A stretch of 64,000 bases of DNA. It comes from an uncultured Muribaculaceae bacterium (GTDB lineage Bacteria; Bacteroidota; Bacteroidia; Bacteroidales; Muribaculaceae). A program made the position numbers and the translations under genes. Position 1 is the stretch's first letter, and each line of letters opens with the position of its first letter. Positions 8,169 through 16,979 of the stretch are shown here, piece after piece. The notes beneath the pieces were generated by a model, which saw only the letters and a program-made list of their open reading frames with translations, ran no database searches and was not told where the DNA came from. The stretch covers positions 1 through 64,000 of the forward strand of contig CAKUJD010000004.1 in assembly GCA_934661195.1 (NCBI GenBank). Direction: 5' to 3'.

Positions 8169-10577
8169 ATGCCAGCTGAGAATTTAGTTATAGTTGAGTC
8201 TCCCGCCAAGGCCAAAACAATCCAAAAGTTCTTGGGCAAAGACTACAAAGTGATGTCGAGCTACGGTCACATCCGCGACCTGCACAAGAAGGACTTCAGC
8301 ATCGATGTGAACGACGGCTACAAGCCCATATATGAGATACCCGCCGACAAGAAAGCCCTTGTGGCCGAACTGCGAAAGGCAGCCAAGGAGGCCAAGACGG
8401 TGTGGCTCGCAAGCGATGAAGACCGCGAGGGAGAGGCCATAGCCTGGCACCTGTATGAGGTGCTGGGGCTGAAGCCCGAGAACACGCGCCGCATCGTGTT
8501 TCACGAAATCACCAAGCCCGCCATTCTAAAAGCCATCGAGAATCCGCGCGACATCGACATCAACCTGGTCGACGCCCAGCAGGCGCGCCGCGTGCTCGAC
8601 CGCATCGTGGGCTTCGAACTATCGCCTGTGCTGTGGAAAAAGATCAAGCCGGCCCTATCGGCCGGACGCGTGCAGAGCGTGGCCGTGCGCCTCATTGCCG
8701 AGCGCGAAAAAGAGATACAAAACTTCAAGAGCGAGGCATACTACCGCGTGACCAGCACCATGCGCCCCGAGGGCAGCAGCGCCAGCATCAACGCCGAGCT
8801 CAACCGCCGCCTCGCCAGCCACGACGAGGCCAAAGCCCTGCTCGAGGCTTGCTCGACGGCCCAGTTTAAAGTGGCCGACGTGAGCGTGCGCCCGCTGAAA
8901 AAGTCGCCCGCGCCGCCATTCACCACATCCACACTGCAGCAGGAGGCCTCGCGCAAGCTGGGCTTCTCGGTGTCGCAAACCATGCGCGTGGCACAGTCGC
9001 TCTACGAGGCCGGACACATCACCTACATGCGTACCGACTCGGTGAACCTGTCGAGCCTGGCAATAGGCACCATAAGCAACGAAATCACCACCGGCCTTGG
9101 CGAGCAATACCTCAAGGTGCGCCACTACCACACCACCAGCAAGGGCGCGCAGGAGGCACACGAGGCCATACGCCCCACCTTCATCGCCAACCACGAAATA
9201 ACCGGCACGGCACAAGAGAAGAAACTGTATAAACTCATATGGAAGCGCACCATTGCATCGCAAATGGCCGACGCGCAAGTGGAGAAAACCACTGCCGACA
9301 TCACCATAAGCAACCGCGCAGAGCACTTCACCGCCACCGGTGAAGTGATTAAGTTCGACGGATTCCTGCGCGTGTATATGGAGTCGACCGACGACGACGC
9401 GCCCGCATCAGATGCCAGCCACTCGCTGCCCCCAATGACGGTGGGCATGGGCATGGAGGCCGACGACGTGACCGCCACACAGCGCTTCACCCAGCAGCCG
9501 CCACGCTACACCGAAGCATCGCTGGTGCGCAAGCTCGAGGAGCTGGGCATTGGCCGTCCGTCGACCTACGCCCCCACCATCAGCACCATCCAGGCGCGCG
9601 ACTATGTGGAGAAGGGAGAGAGCCGCGGCGAGAAGCGCGACTACGAGACGCTGACCATGCGCGGAGGCAAAATCACCGCGAGCGTCAAAAGCGAGATGAC
9701 TGGGGCTGAGAAAGGCAAACTCATACCCACCGATGTGGGCATGGTGGTCAACGACTTCCTGATGAAGTATTTCCCTGGCATCATGGACTACAACTTCACG
9801 GCCCGAGTTGAAAGCGAGTTTGACGACATTGCCGAAGGCAAGCAGGTGTGGAATCAGGAAATAGACCACTTCTACAAGGACTTCCACCCCGACGTGGAGA
9901 AGGTGTCGGCTCTGCGCCTTGAGCACAAAGTGGGCGAACGCGTGCTGGGCACCGACCCAAAGACGGGCCGCACTGTGAGCGTGAAGATAGGCCGCTACGG
10001 CCCGCTGGTGCAGCTCGGCACCACCAACGAAGACGAGAAGCCTCGCTTCGCCTCGCTGCGCAAAGACCAAAGCGTGGCCACCATCACCCTCGACGAGGCC
10101 CTGAAACTGTTTGAGATGCCGCGCGACCTGGGCGAATTTGAAGGCAGCGAGGTGACGGTGGCCATAGGCCGCTTCGGCCCCTACGTGAAGCATGCCGGCA
10201 AATTCGTGTCGATACCCAAAGACATCTCGCCCGAGAGCATCACCCTCGACGAGGCCTGCCAGCTTATAGCCGACAAACGCGCCGCCGAGGCCCAGCGAGT
10301 GATTAAGGAATTCGCTGAAGAGCCCGGTCTGCAAGTGCTCAACGGCCGCTACGGCCCCTACATCAGTTACAACAAGAAAAACTTCAAGCTGCCCAAGGGC
10401 ACCGACGCCGCCACACTCACCCTCGACGACTGCCGCGCCATAGTGGCCGACGAAGCCAACGCCACCAAGAGCTCGACCCGCCGCGCCACTCGCAAGAGCA
10501 CCGCCGGCGCGGCCGCCAAGAAGCCAGCCGCCAAAAAGAAGACCGCGACCCGCAAGAAAGCCACGGCCGCAAAATAA
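8169..10577 (+). CDS. topA: DNA topoisomerase I (type IA)
   Basis: Relaxes negatively supercoiled DNA by passing one strand through a transient break. The 802-residue product begins with a Toprim domain (VIVESPAKAKTIQKFLG; SDEDREGEAIAWH). The catalytic Tyr is in the conserved HITYMRTDSVNLS region. The usual hinge follows (PPRYTEASLVRKLEELGIGRPSTYAPT). The C-terminal part lacks the zinc-ribbon Cys clusters of the E. coli enzyme and instead has repeated FGPYVKHAGKF/YGPYISYNKKNF-type modules (topoisomerase C-terminal repeats). It ends with a Lys/Ala/Arg-rich histone-H1-like tail of about 40 residues. The start at 8169 (MPAENLVIVESP) fits the family; the open frame extends further upstream but through the promoter. 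Flanked by terminators on both sides, so probably a single-gene unit. Confidence 0.97.
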   Translation: MPAENLVIVESPAKAKTIQKFLGKDYKVMSSYGHIRDLHKKDFSIDVNDGYKPIYEIPADKKALVAELRKAAKEAKTVWLASDEDREGEAIAWHLYEVLGLKPENTRRIVFHEITKPAILKAIENPRDIDINLVDAQQARRVLDRIVGFELSPVLWKKIKPALSAGRVQSVAVRLIAEREKEIQNFKSEAYYRVTSTMRPEGSSASINAELNRRLASHDEAKALLEACSTAQFKVADVSVRPLKKSPAPPFTTSTLQQEASRKLGFSVSQTMRVAQSLYEAGHITYMRTDSVNLSSLAIGTISNEITTGLGEQYLKVRHYHTTSKGAQEAHEAIRPTFIANHEITGTAQEKKLYKLIWKRTIASQMADAQVEKTTADITISNRAEHFTATGEVIKFDGFLRVYMESTDDDAPASDASHSLPPMTVGMGMEADDVTATQRFTQQPPRYTEASLVRKLEELGIGRPSTYAPTISTIQARDYVEKGESRGEKRDYETLTMRGGKITASVKSEMTGAEKGKLIPTDVGMVVNDFLMKYFPGIMDYNFTARVESEFDDIAEGKQVWNQEIDHFYKDFHPDVEKVSALRLEHKVGERVLGTDPKTGRTVSVKIGRYGPLVQLGTTNEDEKPRFASLRKDQSVATITLDEALKLFEMPRDLGEFEGSEVTVAIGRFGPYVKHAGKFVSIPKDISPESITLDEACQLIADKRAAEAQRVIKEFAEEPGLQVLNGRYGPYISYNKKNFKLPKGTDAATLTLDDCRAIVADEANATKSSTRRATRKSTAGAAAKKPAAKKKTATRKKATAAK

Positions 10578-10600
10578 CCCCGGCCACAAAATATAACGAA

Positions 10601-10633
10601 GACAGCCGCCCCCTCAGGCGGCTGTCTTTTATT
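10601..10633 (+). terminator. Rho-independent terminator of topA
   Basis: Perfect 10-base arms GACAGCCGCC (10601-10610) and GGCGGCTGTC (10617-10626), a 6-base loop and a TTTTATT tail. Confidence 0.85.
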
Positions 10634-10706
10634 ACTACCATAGTTAAAGCGGCTTATTTCAATCAATTTCCACGAACAAGTTTACAAACTCACATATAAT
10701 CAACCA

Positions 10707-11399
10707 CTAATACTTTGTGAATTTTTCAGAGTGTAAATTGCATTGAAATGCGACCGCCTTTTTTCCTATATTGGGGTCTACAAAGGACATATCAGGTCGT
10801 TTAGTTATAAACAGACAATTATCTAGCATTCTTATGCACGTTGTATTCGTCTCATCAACAACAATAAAATACTGTTTTAGTTTCAGCACCTCTCTTAGGT
10901 AAAATGACATCCCTAATAAAAAGCGCGGCATTAACTGTTTTCCTCTATGCGGCTCGAGCAAAAAGAAATCAATAGTCCAATACGGAAATTTAATTTTTGA
11001 ATTAAGCATTGGTGTATTTACATAAATAACACCTACCAATCCTCGTCCTATGCGAGCAGCATATGCAAAACTAAGACCAGCCTCTGTTTGTTTGATTGTC
11101 CTAATTATGCATTTTTGAGCAGATTCTGGGGTTGAGAAATCCAATGTTGGCAGATAAGCAGATATTTTATCATCATAAAATGTACACAAGGAGATTAAAT
11201 CCATATTATCTGGATTAAATAGGCTATCAGCATCAATAGGAGTTAGGCATAGAGCAGAATTGACCTTAATGCCCCTAAGTTGAGACAACTTAAATCCTTT
11301 TGGCTCCACGTCTTTACTACCAATGAATTGCTGAGAATCTATTGCCATATTCTTTTTACAGCCTTTGTCCCTTCCAAAAAATTTATCTATTAAACTCAT
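10707..11399 (-). CDS. GNAT-like acetyltransferase, AT-rich accessory gene
   Basis: A 230-residue protein. The middle and C-terminal parts look like a GNAT N-acetyltransferase: a beta-strand pair (GLVGVIYVNTP; YWTIDFFLLEPH), then RGKQLM in the place of the acetyl-CoA pyrophosphate-binding loop, a helix, and the family-typical end DETNTTCIRMLDNCLF, where Asn and the following helix normally contact CoA. No signal peptide or membrane segment is seen. The substrate cannot be told. The gene is clearly AT-richer than topA and pdxB around it and sits in a patch with a transposase remnant and a Fic gene, which suggests horizontal origin. Alternative: a GNAT-fold protein without catalytic activity. 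Confidence 0.65.
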   Translation of the reverse strand: MSLIDKFFGRDKGCKKNMAIDSQQFIGSKDVEPKGFKLSQLRGIKVNSALCLTPIDADSLFNPDNMDLISLCTFYDDKISAYLPTLDFSTPESAQKCIIRTIKQTEAGLSFAYAARIGRGLVGVIYVNTPMLNSKIKFPYWTIDFFLLEPHRGKQLMPRFLLGMSFYLREVLKLKQYFIVVDETNTTCIRMLDNCLFITKRPDMSFVDPNIGKKAVAFQCNLHSEKFTKY

Positions 11400-11464
11400 G
11401 TCTTTAAACTAAATGAACTATTAACCTAATAATGTGAACTCGATGAAAGTTAAGTCGTTGAAAA

Positions 11465-11779
11465 TTGGCGGTTAGCGACAATAAATTTAAATGTGCTGAA
11501 CTTCAAACAAATACTTCTATCGACATACCCTCCGATGACAAAATTACGGGATTTTATGTGATGGCAGATGGGTTCGGCAAAGTTTTTAATGCAATGCTCT
11601 ACTGCAGAGGGATTGAAGCCCTACTGAATAGCAAGAAACGTGAGTATCACCATAACAATAGTCTGTCATTGACCGAGTCCATATTCGTTACGATATGTTT
11701 CATCGTTTCCCAATCACAAATGTCTGAAACACTTTTATCAGAACGAGTCGTTTTAATCGAACTCACGCTATTTATTTAA
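11465..11779 (+). pseudogene. Remnant of an IS982-like transposase (N-terminal part)
   Basis: The 104-codon frame begins with a Lys/Asp-rich stretch followed by DDKITGFYVMADGFGKVFNA, KKREYHHNNSLSLTES and IFVTICFIVSQ. This order of motifs resembles the N-terminus of Bacteroidota IS982-family transposases (a DKITE-type start, a KR-Y-H-R segment, then a hydrophobic ICFH-type helix). The catalytic DDE domain, the rest of the roughly 300-residue protein and any terminal inverted repeats are absent, so it is read as a dead fragment. The family assignment rests on remembered motif order, not on a search. Confidence 0.5.
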
Positions 11780-11782
11780 AAT

Positions 11783-12220
11783 TCATTCTTCTTCATATTG
11801 GGATTCGCCTTCTGAATAACCTTCTTCATATCCATCCTCGTATCCCTCCTCATACTTAGTTTCATAGTATCCATAGTAGTCGCTTGAATCATCGTATCCA
11901 TAGCCATGATTTCGACCTCTTTGTCCATCTTCCTTGCCTTGTTCATATCCCTCTTCATATCCCTCATCATAAGCATCATCTGGTGTTTTAGAACTTCTTA
12001 CACGTTTTTGTGGCGCCACCTGCTGCTCCATTGGCATTGAACGAACAGGAACTGGATTGTCATACTGCTGCGGTGATGTTTGTACATCTATTTGTGTATT
12101 GGGTGAAGCTTCATTTCTTCCCTCAGATTTTTTTTGTGAAGTCACAGCAATCCAAACCACATAGCCTATTACAGCCAAAATAAACAAATTTGCAAATCCA
12201 CTATCATTAGAGTTACTCAT
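11783..12220 (-). CDS. Small membrane protein with acidic EGYEEGY repeats
   Basis: A 145-residue protein. Residues 9-27 (FANLFILAVIGYVVWIAVT) are a single membrane-spanning segment near the N-terminus. A Ser/Pro/Gln-rich linker follows, and then from about residue 80 to the end a low-complexity acidic region of short YEEGYE/DEGYEEGYEQG units, interrupted by a GYGYDDSSDYYGYY stretch. No enzymatic domain is visible. The frame ends four bases from the end of the transposase remnant on the other strand. The repeats may bind metal or partner proteins, but that is a guess. The gene is AT-rich like its neighbours. Confidence 0.6.
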   Translation of the reverse strand: MSNSNDSGFANLFILAVIGYVVWIAVTSQKKSEGRNEASPNTQIDVQTSPQQYDNPVPVRSMPMEQQVAPQKRVRSSKTPDDAYDEGYEEGYEQGKEDGQRGRNHGYGYDDSSDYYGYYETKYEEGYEDGYEEGYSEGESQYEEE

Positions 12221-12287
12221 AAGCTTTTCATTATAATTCCATCATTTATATTTTAACGCCAAGCGCGCATTTTTATTATTCGGTGTG

Positions 12288-13448
12288 TCAGTGGCGGGCC
12301 GCTTGGCCTTTGGCGGTCAGGAGGTACTTTTGGCGGGGGTGGCGGGGTGAGTCGGGGTAGAGCAAACGCACGTAGCCCTCGCTGATGGCTGGATTCAAAT
12401 ATAGACTACGGAAACTTTTTCGGTCGTTAAGCCCCATTGCTTCAAGCATCTCTTTTATCGTCATCTCTTTGTCGCCAATGGCCTTTACGAGTTGGCTGAT
12501 TCGCATACTCAGTCCACTCTCAACTTGGGGGGCACTTGGGGGGTGTTGAAGCCGTACTTGGGGGGTACTTGGGGGGTCGACAGCCTTTGGCTGGGCTTTC
12601 CACTCGCCGGTGGCGTTGATGTGGAGGTATCGATTGCGCAAATCCCACTGCTCTCCCAGCAGCAAATTGCAAAAGAAATGCTCCAAATATTCAGGTGTGT
12701 AATCTATCCCCTTGATTACATTTCTATAGTTTGCCCGAACCAAGGCATTGCGAAAATACCAAGAATGACGAGCAAACAGGCTATTATCAACGTTAAAACC
12801 TATTGAGCGGAGATAGAGTATTGTGAACACTGCCGTTGCACGGGTGTTACCCTCGCAAAACGCATGAATTTGCCACAACCCCGAAACGAATTGTGCTATG
12901 TGCTTCACAATGGCGTCGGGCGCTATGCCTTTGTAGCTAAACTCCCGCTCCCGACTTATGTCGTAGTCAAGTGCCCTATGTAAATCTTCCCAATTCAAAT
13001 AGTTAACGGTGTCGCCATCAAGCACCCATTCGCGCTTGGTGATGTCGTAATCACGCAATTTGCCGGCATGCTTGAACACGCCTTCAAACACTCTGCGGTG
13101 AACCGATATATAGCCTCCGGTGCTCAGATCCAACGCCTGCGACGAAAGCACCTTGGTGATGTTGGCCGAAACCTTATCAGCCTCTTGCTTCTCGTCATCA
13201 TCAGGTTCACGATTAGACTTCGACAGGTAGTAGCTCTTTATCAGTTCACGGACCTCATCAATGTCAATTTCGCCATCAATGTGCTTGCATGCTGTAGCTT
13301 TAAGGTAGTCGGAAGTGCGCAATCCGTCCACAGCCTGCAAGCCTATTGCAGTCTGCCAAATTGAGGCCTTCTCTTTTTGACTGGGCTCTCCTTGACGAAT
13401 ATACCCGTCGAAGTCGAGAATATCGATTTTGTGTTTTTTTTCACTCAT
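12288..13448 (-). CDS. Fic-domain protein with PPSxPQV linker and winged-helix C-terminus
   Basis: A 386-residue Fic-family protein; relatives transfer AMP or other nucleotide-derived groups to target proteins. The core motif HAFCEGNTR (residues 195-203) keeps the catalytic His, Phe, Glu, Gly, Asn and first Arg; the second Arg of the HxFxxGNGRxxR pattern is Ala206. The N-terminal 75 residues (GLRTSDYLKATACKHIDGEI, then a helix) resemble the fused antitoxin-like region of related Fic proteins; I cannot pinpoint a canonical inhibitory S/TxxxEG motif. After the Fic fold comes a short linker with two copies of PPSxPQV, then a winged-helix-like C-terminus. The start at 13448 is chosen because a -7 element (13476-13483) lies downstream of the first in-frame ATG (13487); 13460 is another possibility. 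No separate antitoxin gene is adjacent. Confidence 0.85.
   Translation of the reverse strand: MSEKKHKIDILDFDGYIRQGEPSQKEKASIWQTAIGLQAVDGLRTSDYLKATACKHIDGEIDIDEVRELIKSYYLSKSNREPDDDEKQEADKVSANITKVLSSQALDLSTGGYISVHRRVFEGVFKHAGKLRDYDITKREWVLDGDTVNYLNWEDLHRALDYDISREREFSYKGIAPDAIVKHIAQFVSGLWQIHAFCEGNTRATAVFTILYLRSIGFNVDNSLFARHSWYFRNALVRANYRNVIKGIDYTPEYLEHFFCNLLLGEQWDLRNRYLHINATGEWKAQPKAVDPPSTPQVRLQHPPSAPQVESGLSMRISQLVKAIGDKEMTIKEMLEAMGLNDRKSFRSLYLNPAISEGYVRLLYPDSPRHPRQKYLLTAKGQAARH
12527..12576. repeat. Four G6 tracts in the Fic linker (PPSxPQV repeat)
   Basis: On the plus strand four runs of six G occur at 12527-12532, 12538-12543, 12560-12565 and 12571-12576, separated by 5, 16 and 5 bases (the short spacers read CACTT and TACTT). 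They encode the duplicated PPSxPQV linker of the Fic protein on the other strand. The spacing allows an intramolecular G-quadruplex, and the homopolymer runs are candidates for slippage. Confidence 0.8.
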
Positions 13449-13475
13449 ATCCTTAACCATGTGGCTATTTTGTGG

Positions 13476-13483
13476 CAAATATA
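13476..13483 (-). promoter_or_regulatory. -7 element for the Fic gene
   Basis: Minus strand TATATTTG matches TAnnTTTG, 28 bases before the ATG at 13448. No clear TTTG is seen 19-21 bases upstream. It decides against the longer start at 13487. Confidence 0.45.
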
Positions 13484-13563
13484 ACACATTCGGCCCAAGC
13501 GAACCGAAAAACGAACGAATGAAATCATCCTAAAAATAAATTGACGCGCCTTGGCGCAGGGGG

Positions 13564-14565
13564 TTAGGAGACTTCGGGGCGCAGGAGGTAGTGGTTGCGC
13601 TGCTGCTCAAAGTCGCTGGGGGTGGCTTTGAGGCGGGCGGTATCGGCCAGGGGGTCGTAGCTGCGCATGATGCTGCCGAATGTGACGGCGGCTGCGCCAA
13701 GGGCTGGGGCGGCCACGTGGGGCGGTTGGGCGCTGATGCCGAAATGGCGGTTAAGGGCCTCTATCACCATGGCTGTGCCGCGCTGCTTGCCCTCGCTTGA
13801 GTAGCCGGCTATGTGGGGAGTGGCCACAAATGCCTTTTGCAGCAGCCCGGGGCTGATGGCGGGCTCGTGTTCCCAGCAGTCGATGGCCACGTCGCCTGGC
13901 CAGCGCAGCAGGGCGGCATTGTCGGCAATGGGGCCGCGGGCGGCATTGATGAGCAGACGGCACTTGGCGGCTGCGGAGAGCATCGCCTCATCGCACAGGT
14001 GCACTGTGGGATAGTCGCCGCCCGCCGAGAGCGGTGTGTGAAATGTGATGATGCTGCTGCGCGCCACCAGCTGTCGCATGGTGCAGAAGCCATCGGGGCC
14101 CTCTCGCCGGGCACGCGGCGGGTCGCACAGCAGCACATTAAGTCCCAGCTGGCGTGCCCAGCGCTCCACTATCGAGCCCACATGACCCACGCCCACCACG
14201 CCCAGGGTGAGGCTGTGAGCGTTGGTCACGCCACGCATGTCCATCCAGCGGCCTATGGACGCCAGCACCCACTGGGCCACAGCCGGGGCGTTGCAGCCCG
14301 GGGCGTTGGCCACAGCTGTGCCGCGGCTGGCGCAATAGTCAAGGTCGATGTGGTCGGTGCCTATGGTGGCTGTGCCTATAAAGCTCACGCGGCTGCCGCC
14401 GAGCAGATGCGCGTTGCAGCGGGTGCGGGTGCGCACCAGCAGCGCATCGGCGCTGCGCACGGCTTGCGGGGTTATGGCTTCGGTGTCGAGATATTCCACT
14501 TGGGCCCAGGGCTCAAGCCGCCCTTTGATGTAGGGGATGTGACTTTCTACTATTATCTTTAGCAT
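13564..14565 (-). CDS. pdxB: Erythronate-4-phosphate dehydrogenase
   Basis: Oxidises 4-phosphoerythronate in the DXP-dependent route to pyridoxal 5'-phosphate. The 333-residue product has the D-2-hydroxyacid dehydrogenase fold: an N-terminal catalytic part (MLKIIVESHIPYIKG; TRTRCNAHLL; GTATIGTDHIDLDYC), then a Rossmann segment LGVVGVGHVGSIVERWA, and the catalytic-region motif PHIAGYSSEGKQRGTAM typical of PdxB. The start at 14565 (MLKIIVES) agrees with the family; the longer open frame is not supported. It is the last gene of a minus-strand operon, 22 bases after the membrane protein gene. Confidence 0.93.
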   Translation of the reverse strand: MLKIIVESHIPYIKGRLEPWAQVEYLDTEAITPQAVRSADALLVRTRTRCNAHLLGGSRVSFIGTATIGTDHIDLDYCASRGTAVANAPGCNAPAVAQWVLASIGRWMDMRGVTNAHSLTLGVVGVGHVGSIVERWARQLGLNVLLCDPPRARREGPDGFCTMRQLVARSSIITFHTPLSAGGDYPTVHLCDEAMLSAAAKCRLLINAARGPIADNAALLRWPGDVAIDCWEHEPAISPGLLQKAFVATPHIAGYSSEGKQRGTAMVIEALNRHFGISAQPPHVAAPALGAAAVTFGSIMRSYDPLADTARLKATPSDFEQQRNHYLLRPEVS

Positions 14566-14587
14566 GATGCAGAGTGTGATGGGTGTG

Positions 14588-15577
14588 TTACATAAGTTGG
14601 GCCACATAGCTGGCTGCAGCGGCGGCGATGAGCACCACCATAAGCAGGTAGCGGCGCAGCGCGGTGGAGATTGTGAACGTGTGCGCCACCTGAATGGCAA
14701 GGCACAGGTTGAGTGCGGGCATGTAGGTTGACACGTTATTGTAGTCGATGCACATGGCCATGATGGCCAGCAGCGCGGGCACGGCAAAGAAAGCGTTGTA
14801 GAGGCGCGTCTGCAAGCGGTAGTTGAATATGGTGAACATGTTGATGGCCGTAAGCACCACTGTGGCCGTAGCAGTGACAGCGGCTGTCACCACGCCTGCG
14901 TGGGCAAGTGTGCCTGCGGCAATCACGGTGAAGATGGTGGACACCTGCGGCACAGAGAACGAGCGGGGATCAACCAGTCCCATGCCCAGCGCTATCCAGT
15001 AGGGGGTGACAAGGCCAAGCACCATGGCTATGAGACCGCGCAGATTCATGGCACGCATCTGCATGAAGCCTATGAGCATGACTGGAGCCAGAAACAGAAA
15101 CGAGTAGTGAAACATGCAGCAAAACGACACCAGTGCAAAGGCGATGAATATGCTGCGCTGCGAGCGCTGCTTGTCCTGATACTCGGCAAACATCACGAAC
15201 GAGGCTCCAAGCAGCACCAGGCACAGGGCCGTGCCCACATAGAACTGCACGCTGGCCATGGGGTTGCCCACCTGCAGCAGCAGGAATGCCGAGGCATAGA
15301 CCACAGTGTACGAACGCACGAAGTTGAACATGCGGTTGAGCGTGATGAGCAGAGCGCACACGCCCAGGGTGCACACGGTGTTGGCCGCCCACGAAGCCAC
15401 ACGGCTGGTGATGAGTGCCTCGGGCGAGGGGAAAAACACCCCGCCACCGGCGTGCGAAATCACTATGTTGCCGCTTTGCAGCGCCAGCCAGCTTAGCGCC
15501 ACATAGGCTACGGCCATCACTGCCAGAAAGCGGCGGCCGTTAAAAAACTCATTTATTTTCTCTTCTCTGAAACTCAT
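14588..15577 (-). CDS. Polytopic membrane protein of unknown function
   Basis: A 329-residue protein with about nine to ten hydrophobic segments and short loops (for example RFLAVMAVAYVALSWLAL, VCTLGVCALLITL, ALVSFCCMFHYSFLFLAP, VALSMGL-like and YLLMVVLIAAAAASYVAQL at the C-terminus). It resembles conserved Bacteroidota membrane proteins of the DUF6427 type in size and layout, but that name is tentative. The start at 15577 (MSFREEKINEFF) is preferred over an upstream ATG that falls in the preceding hairpin region. The gene lies between purD and pdxB, separated from purD by a strong terminator hairpin, so it may begin its own transcript. No function can be assigned. Confidence 0.7.
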   Translation of the reverse strand: MSFREEKINEFFNGRRFLAVMAVAYVALSWLALQSGNIVISHAGGGVFFPSPEALITSRVASWAANTVCTLGVCALLITLNRMFNFVRSYTVVYASAFLLLQVGNPMASVQFYVGTALCLVLLGASFVMFAEYQDKQRSQRSIFIAFALVSFCCMFHYSFLFLAPVMLIGFMQMRAMNLRGLIAMVLGLVTPYWIALGMGLVDPRSFSVPQVSTIFTVIAAGTLAHAGVVTAAVTATATVVLTAINMFTIFNYRLQTRLYNAFFAVPALLAIMAMCIDYNNVSTYMPALNLCLAIQVAHTFTISTALRRYLLMVVLIAAAAASYVAQLM

Positions 15578-15595
15578 TGTGCACTTGTGTGTGAT

Positions 15596-15650
15596 GTGAA
15601 AAATAAGCAAGCGGCCGCTGCCTGCCGCGCTGTGGCATGGCAGCGGCCGC
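15596..15650 (-). terminator. Strong hairpin terminator after purD
   Basis: Perfect 11-base arms GCGGCCGCTGC (15611-15621) and GCAGCGGCCGC (15640-15650). On the minus strand the hairpin is followed by TTGCTTATTTTT, as expected for intrinsic termination downstream of purD. Confidence 0.8.
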
Positions 15651-15689
15651 CGCTGTGATGCGTTGTGTGGGTGAATGTGACCGCCCCCC

Positions 15690-16979
15690 CTACTTCAGGT
15701 CGAAGCCAATGTCGCGGCGGAAATACTTCTTGTCGAAATTGATTTTGGCAATGTTGGCAAACGACTGGTCGAGGGCCTCCTGCTTGGTGGCGCCATAGCT
15801 GGTGACGGCCAGCACGCGGCCTCCGGCAGTAACCAGGCGGCCCTGCTCGTCGCGTGCGGTGCCCGCATGGAACACCACGCTGCCCTCCACGGCGTCGAGG
15901 CCGGTGATGGGCTTGCCCTTCTCATATTTTTCGGGATAGCCGCCACTCACCATCATCACCGTCACTGCATAGCGCGGATCGATGCTGATCTGTGTGTCGG
16001 CCAGATGGCCGTCGGCGGTGGCCAGCAGCAGCTGCACCAGGTCGTTTTGCAGGCGCGGCATCACCACCTCGGTCTCGGGGTCGCCCATGCGCACGTTGTA
16101 TTCTATCACATAGGGGTCGCCCTCCACGTTTATCAGACCCAGGAACACAAAGCCGCAATATGGCAGCTGCTCCTTCTGCAGGCCCTTGATGGTGGGTTCG
16201 ATGATGCGCTCGCGCACCTTGGCCATAAACGCCTCGTCGGCAAAGCTCACGGGCGACACCGAGCCCATGCCGCCTGTGTTGAGGCCCTGCTCGTTTTCGC
16301 CAATGCGCTTATAGTCCTTGGCCACGGGCAGCACGCGATAGCTCACGCCGTCGGTGAGCACAAACACCGAGCACTCAATGCCCTTCAGGAACTGCTCGAT
16401 GACCACCGTGGCCGACGACTTGCCAAACATGCCGCCCAGCATCTGGCCGAGTTCCTGCTTGGCCTCGTCGAGAGTGTCGACTATGAGCACGCCCTTGCCG
16501 GCGGCAAGGCCGTCGGCCTTGAGCACGTAGGGAGGCTTCTGGGCCTCAAGAAACTTGTAGCCCTCTTCGATGTTGTCAGCGTTGACGCTAAGGTATTTGG
16601 CCGTGGGAATGCCGTGGCGCTCCATAAAGCCCTTGGCAAAGTCTTTGCTGCCCTCAAGCTGCGCGCCCAGGCGCGACGGACCAATCACGCGCACGCCCTG
16701 CAGGTCGGCGCGGCCCTTGAAGTAGTCGGCTATGCCGGCCACCAGCGGGTCTTCGTTGCCCACCACCAGCATGTCCACCTTGTGGTCGAGCACAGCCTGG
16801 GCCACGGCCTCGAAGTCGAGCGGCTTTATGTTGAGGTTCTGGCCATACTGGTCGGTGCCGGCGTTGCCGGGAGCTATGAAAAGATGGTTGAGCAGTTGGC
16901 TCTGGCTCAGCTTCCAGGCTATGGCGCATTCGCGGCCGCCCGAGCCAAGCAGCAGTATGTTCACTTTCTCGTTAGTCAT
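15690..16979 (-). CDS. purD: Phosphoribosylamine-glycine ligase (GAR synthetase)
   Basis: Joins phosphoribosylamine and glycine using ATP in step two of purine synthesis. The 429-residue product shows the N-terminal Rossmann-like domain ([18 protein letters not shown]), the ATP-grasp domain ([26 protein letters not shown]) and the family-typical [10 protein letters not shown] and [11 protein letters not shown]. Length and order match the family. The ATG at 16979 overlaps the stop of the upstream methyltransferase gene by 8 bases, suggesting translational coupling. A strong terminator follows. Confidence 0.97.
   Translation of the reverse strand: MTNEKVNILLLGSGGRECAIAWKLSQSQLLNHLFIAPGNAGTDQYGQNLNIKPLDFEAVAQAVLDHKVDMLVVGNEDPLVAGIADYFKGRADLQGVRVIGPSRLGAQLEGSKDFAKGFMERHGIPTAKYLSVNADNIEEGYKFLEAQKPPYVLKADGLAAGKGVLIVDTLDEAKQELGQMLGGMFGKSSATVVIEQFLKGIECSVFVLTDGVSYRVLPVAKDYKRIGENEQGLNTGGMGSVSPVSFADEAFMAKVRERIIEPTIKGLQKEQLPYCGFVFLGLINVEGDPYVIEYNVRMGDPETEVVMPRLQNDLVQLLLATADGHLADTQISIDPRYAVTVMMVSGGYPEKYEKGKPITGLDAVEGSVVFHAGTARDEQGRLVTAGGRVLAVTSYGATKQEALDQSFANIAKINFDKKYFRRDIGFDLK

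Noticed and set aside
9408..10589. 393-residue antisense frame in topA
   Set aside because: Same mirror effect; topA is certain on the plus strand.
12527..12576. CRISPR-like repeat
   Set aside because: Only four G-runs with short spacers, inside a coding region; no direct repeats of 25-36 bases and no cas genes.
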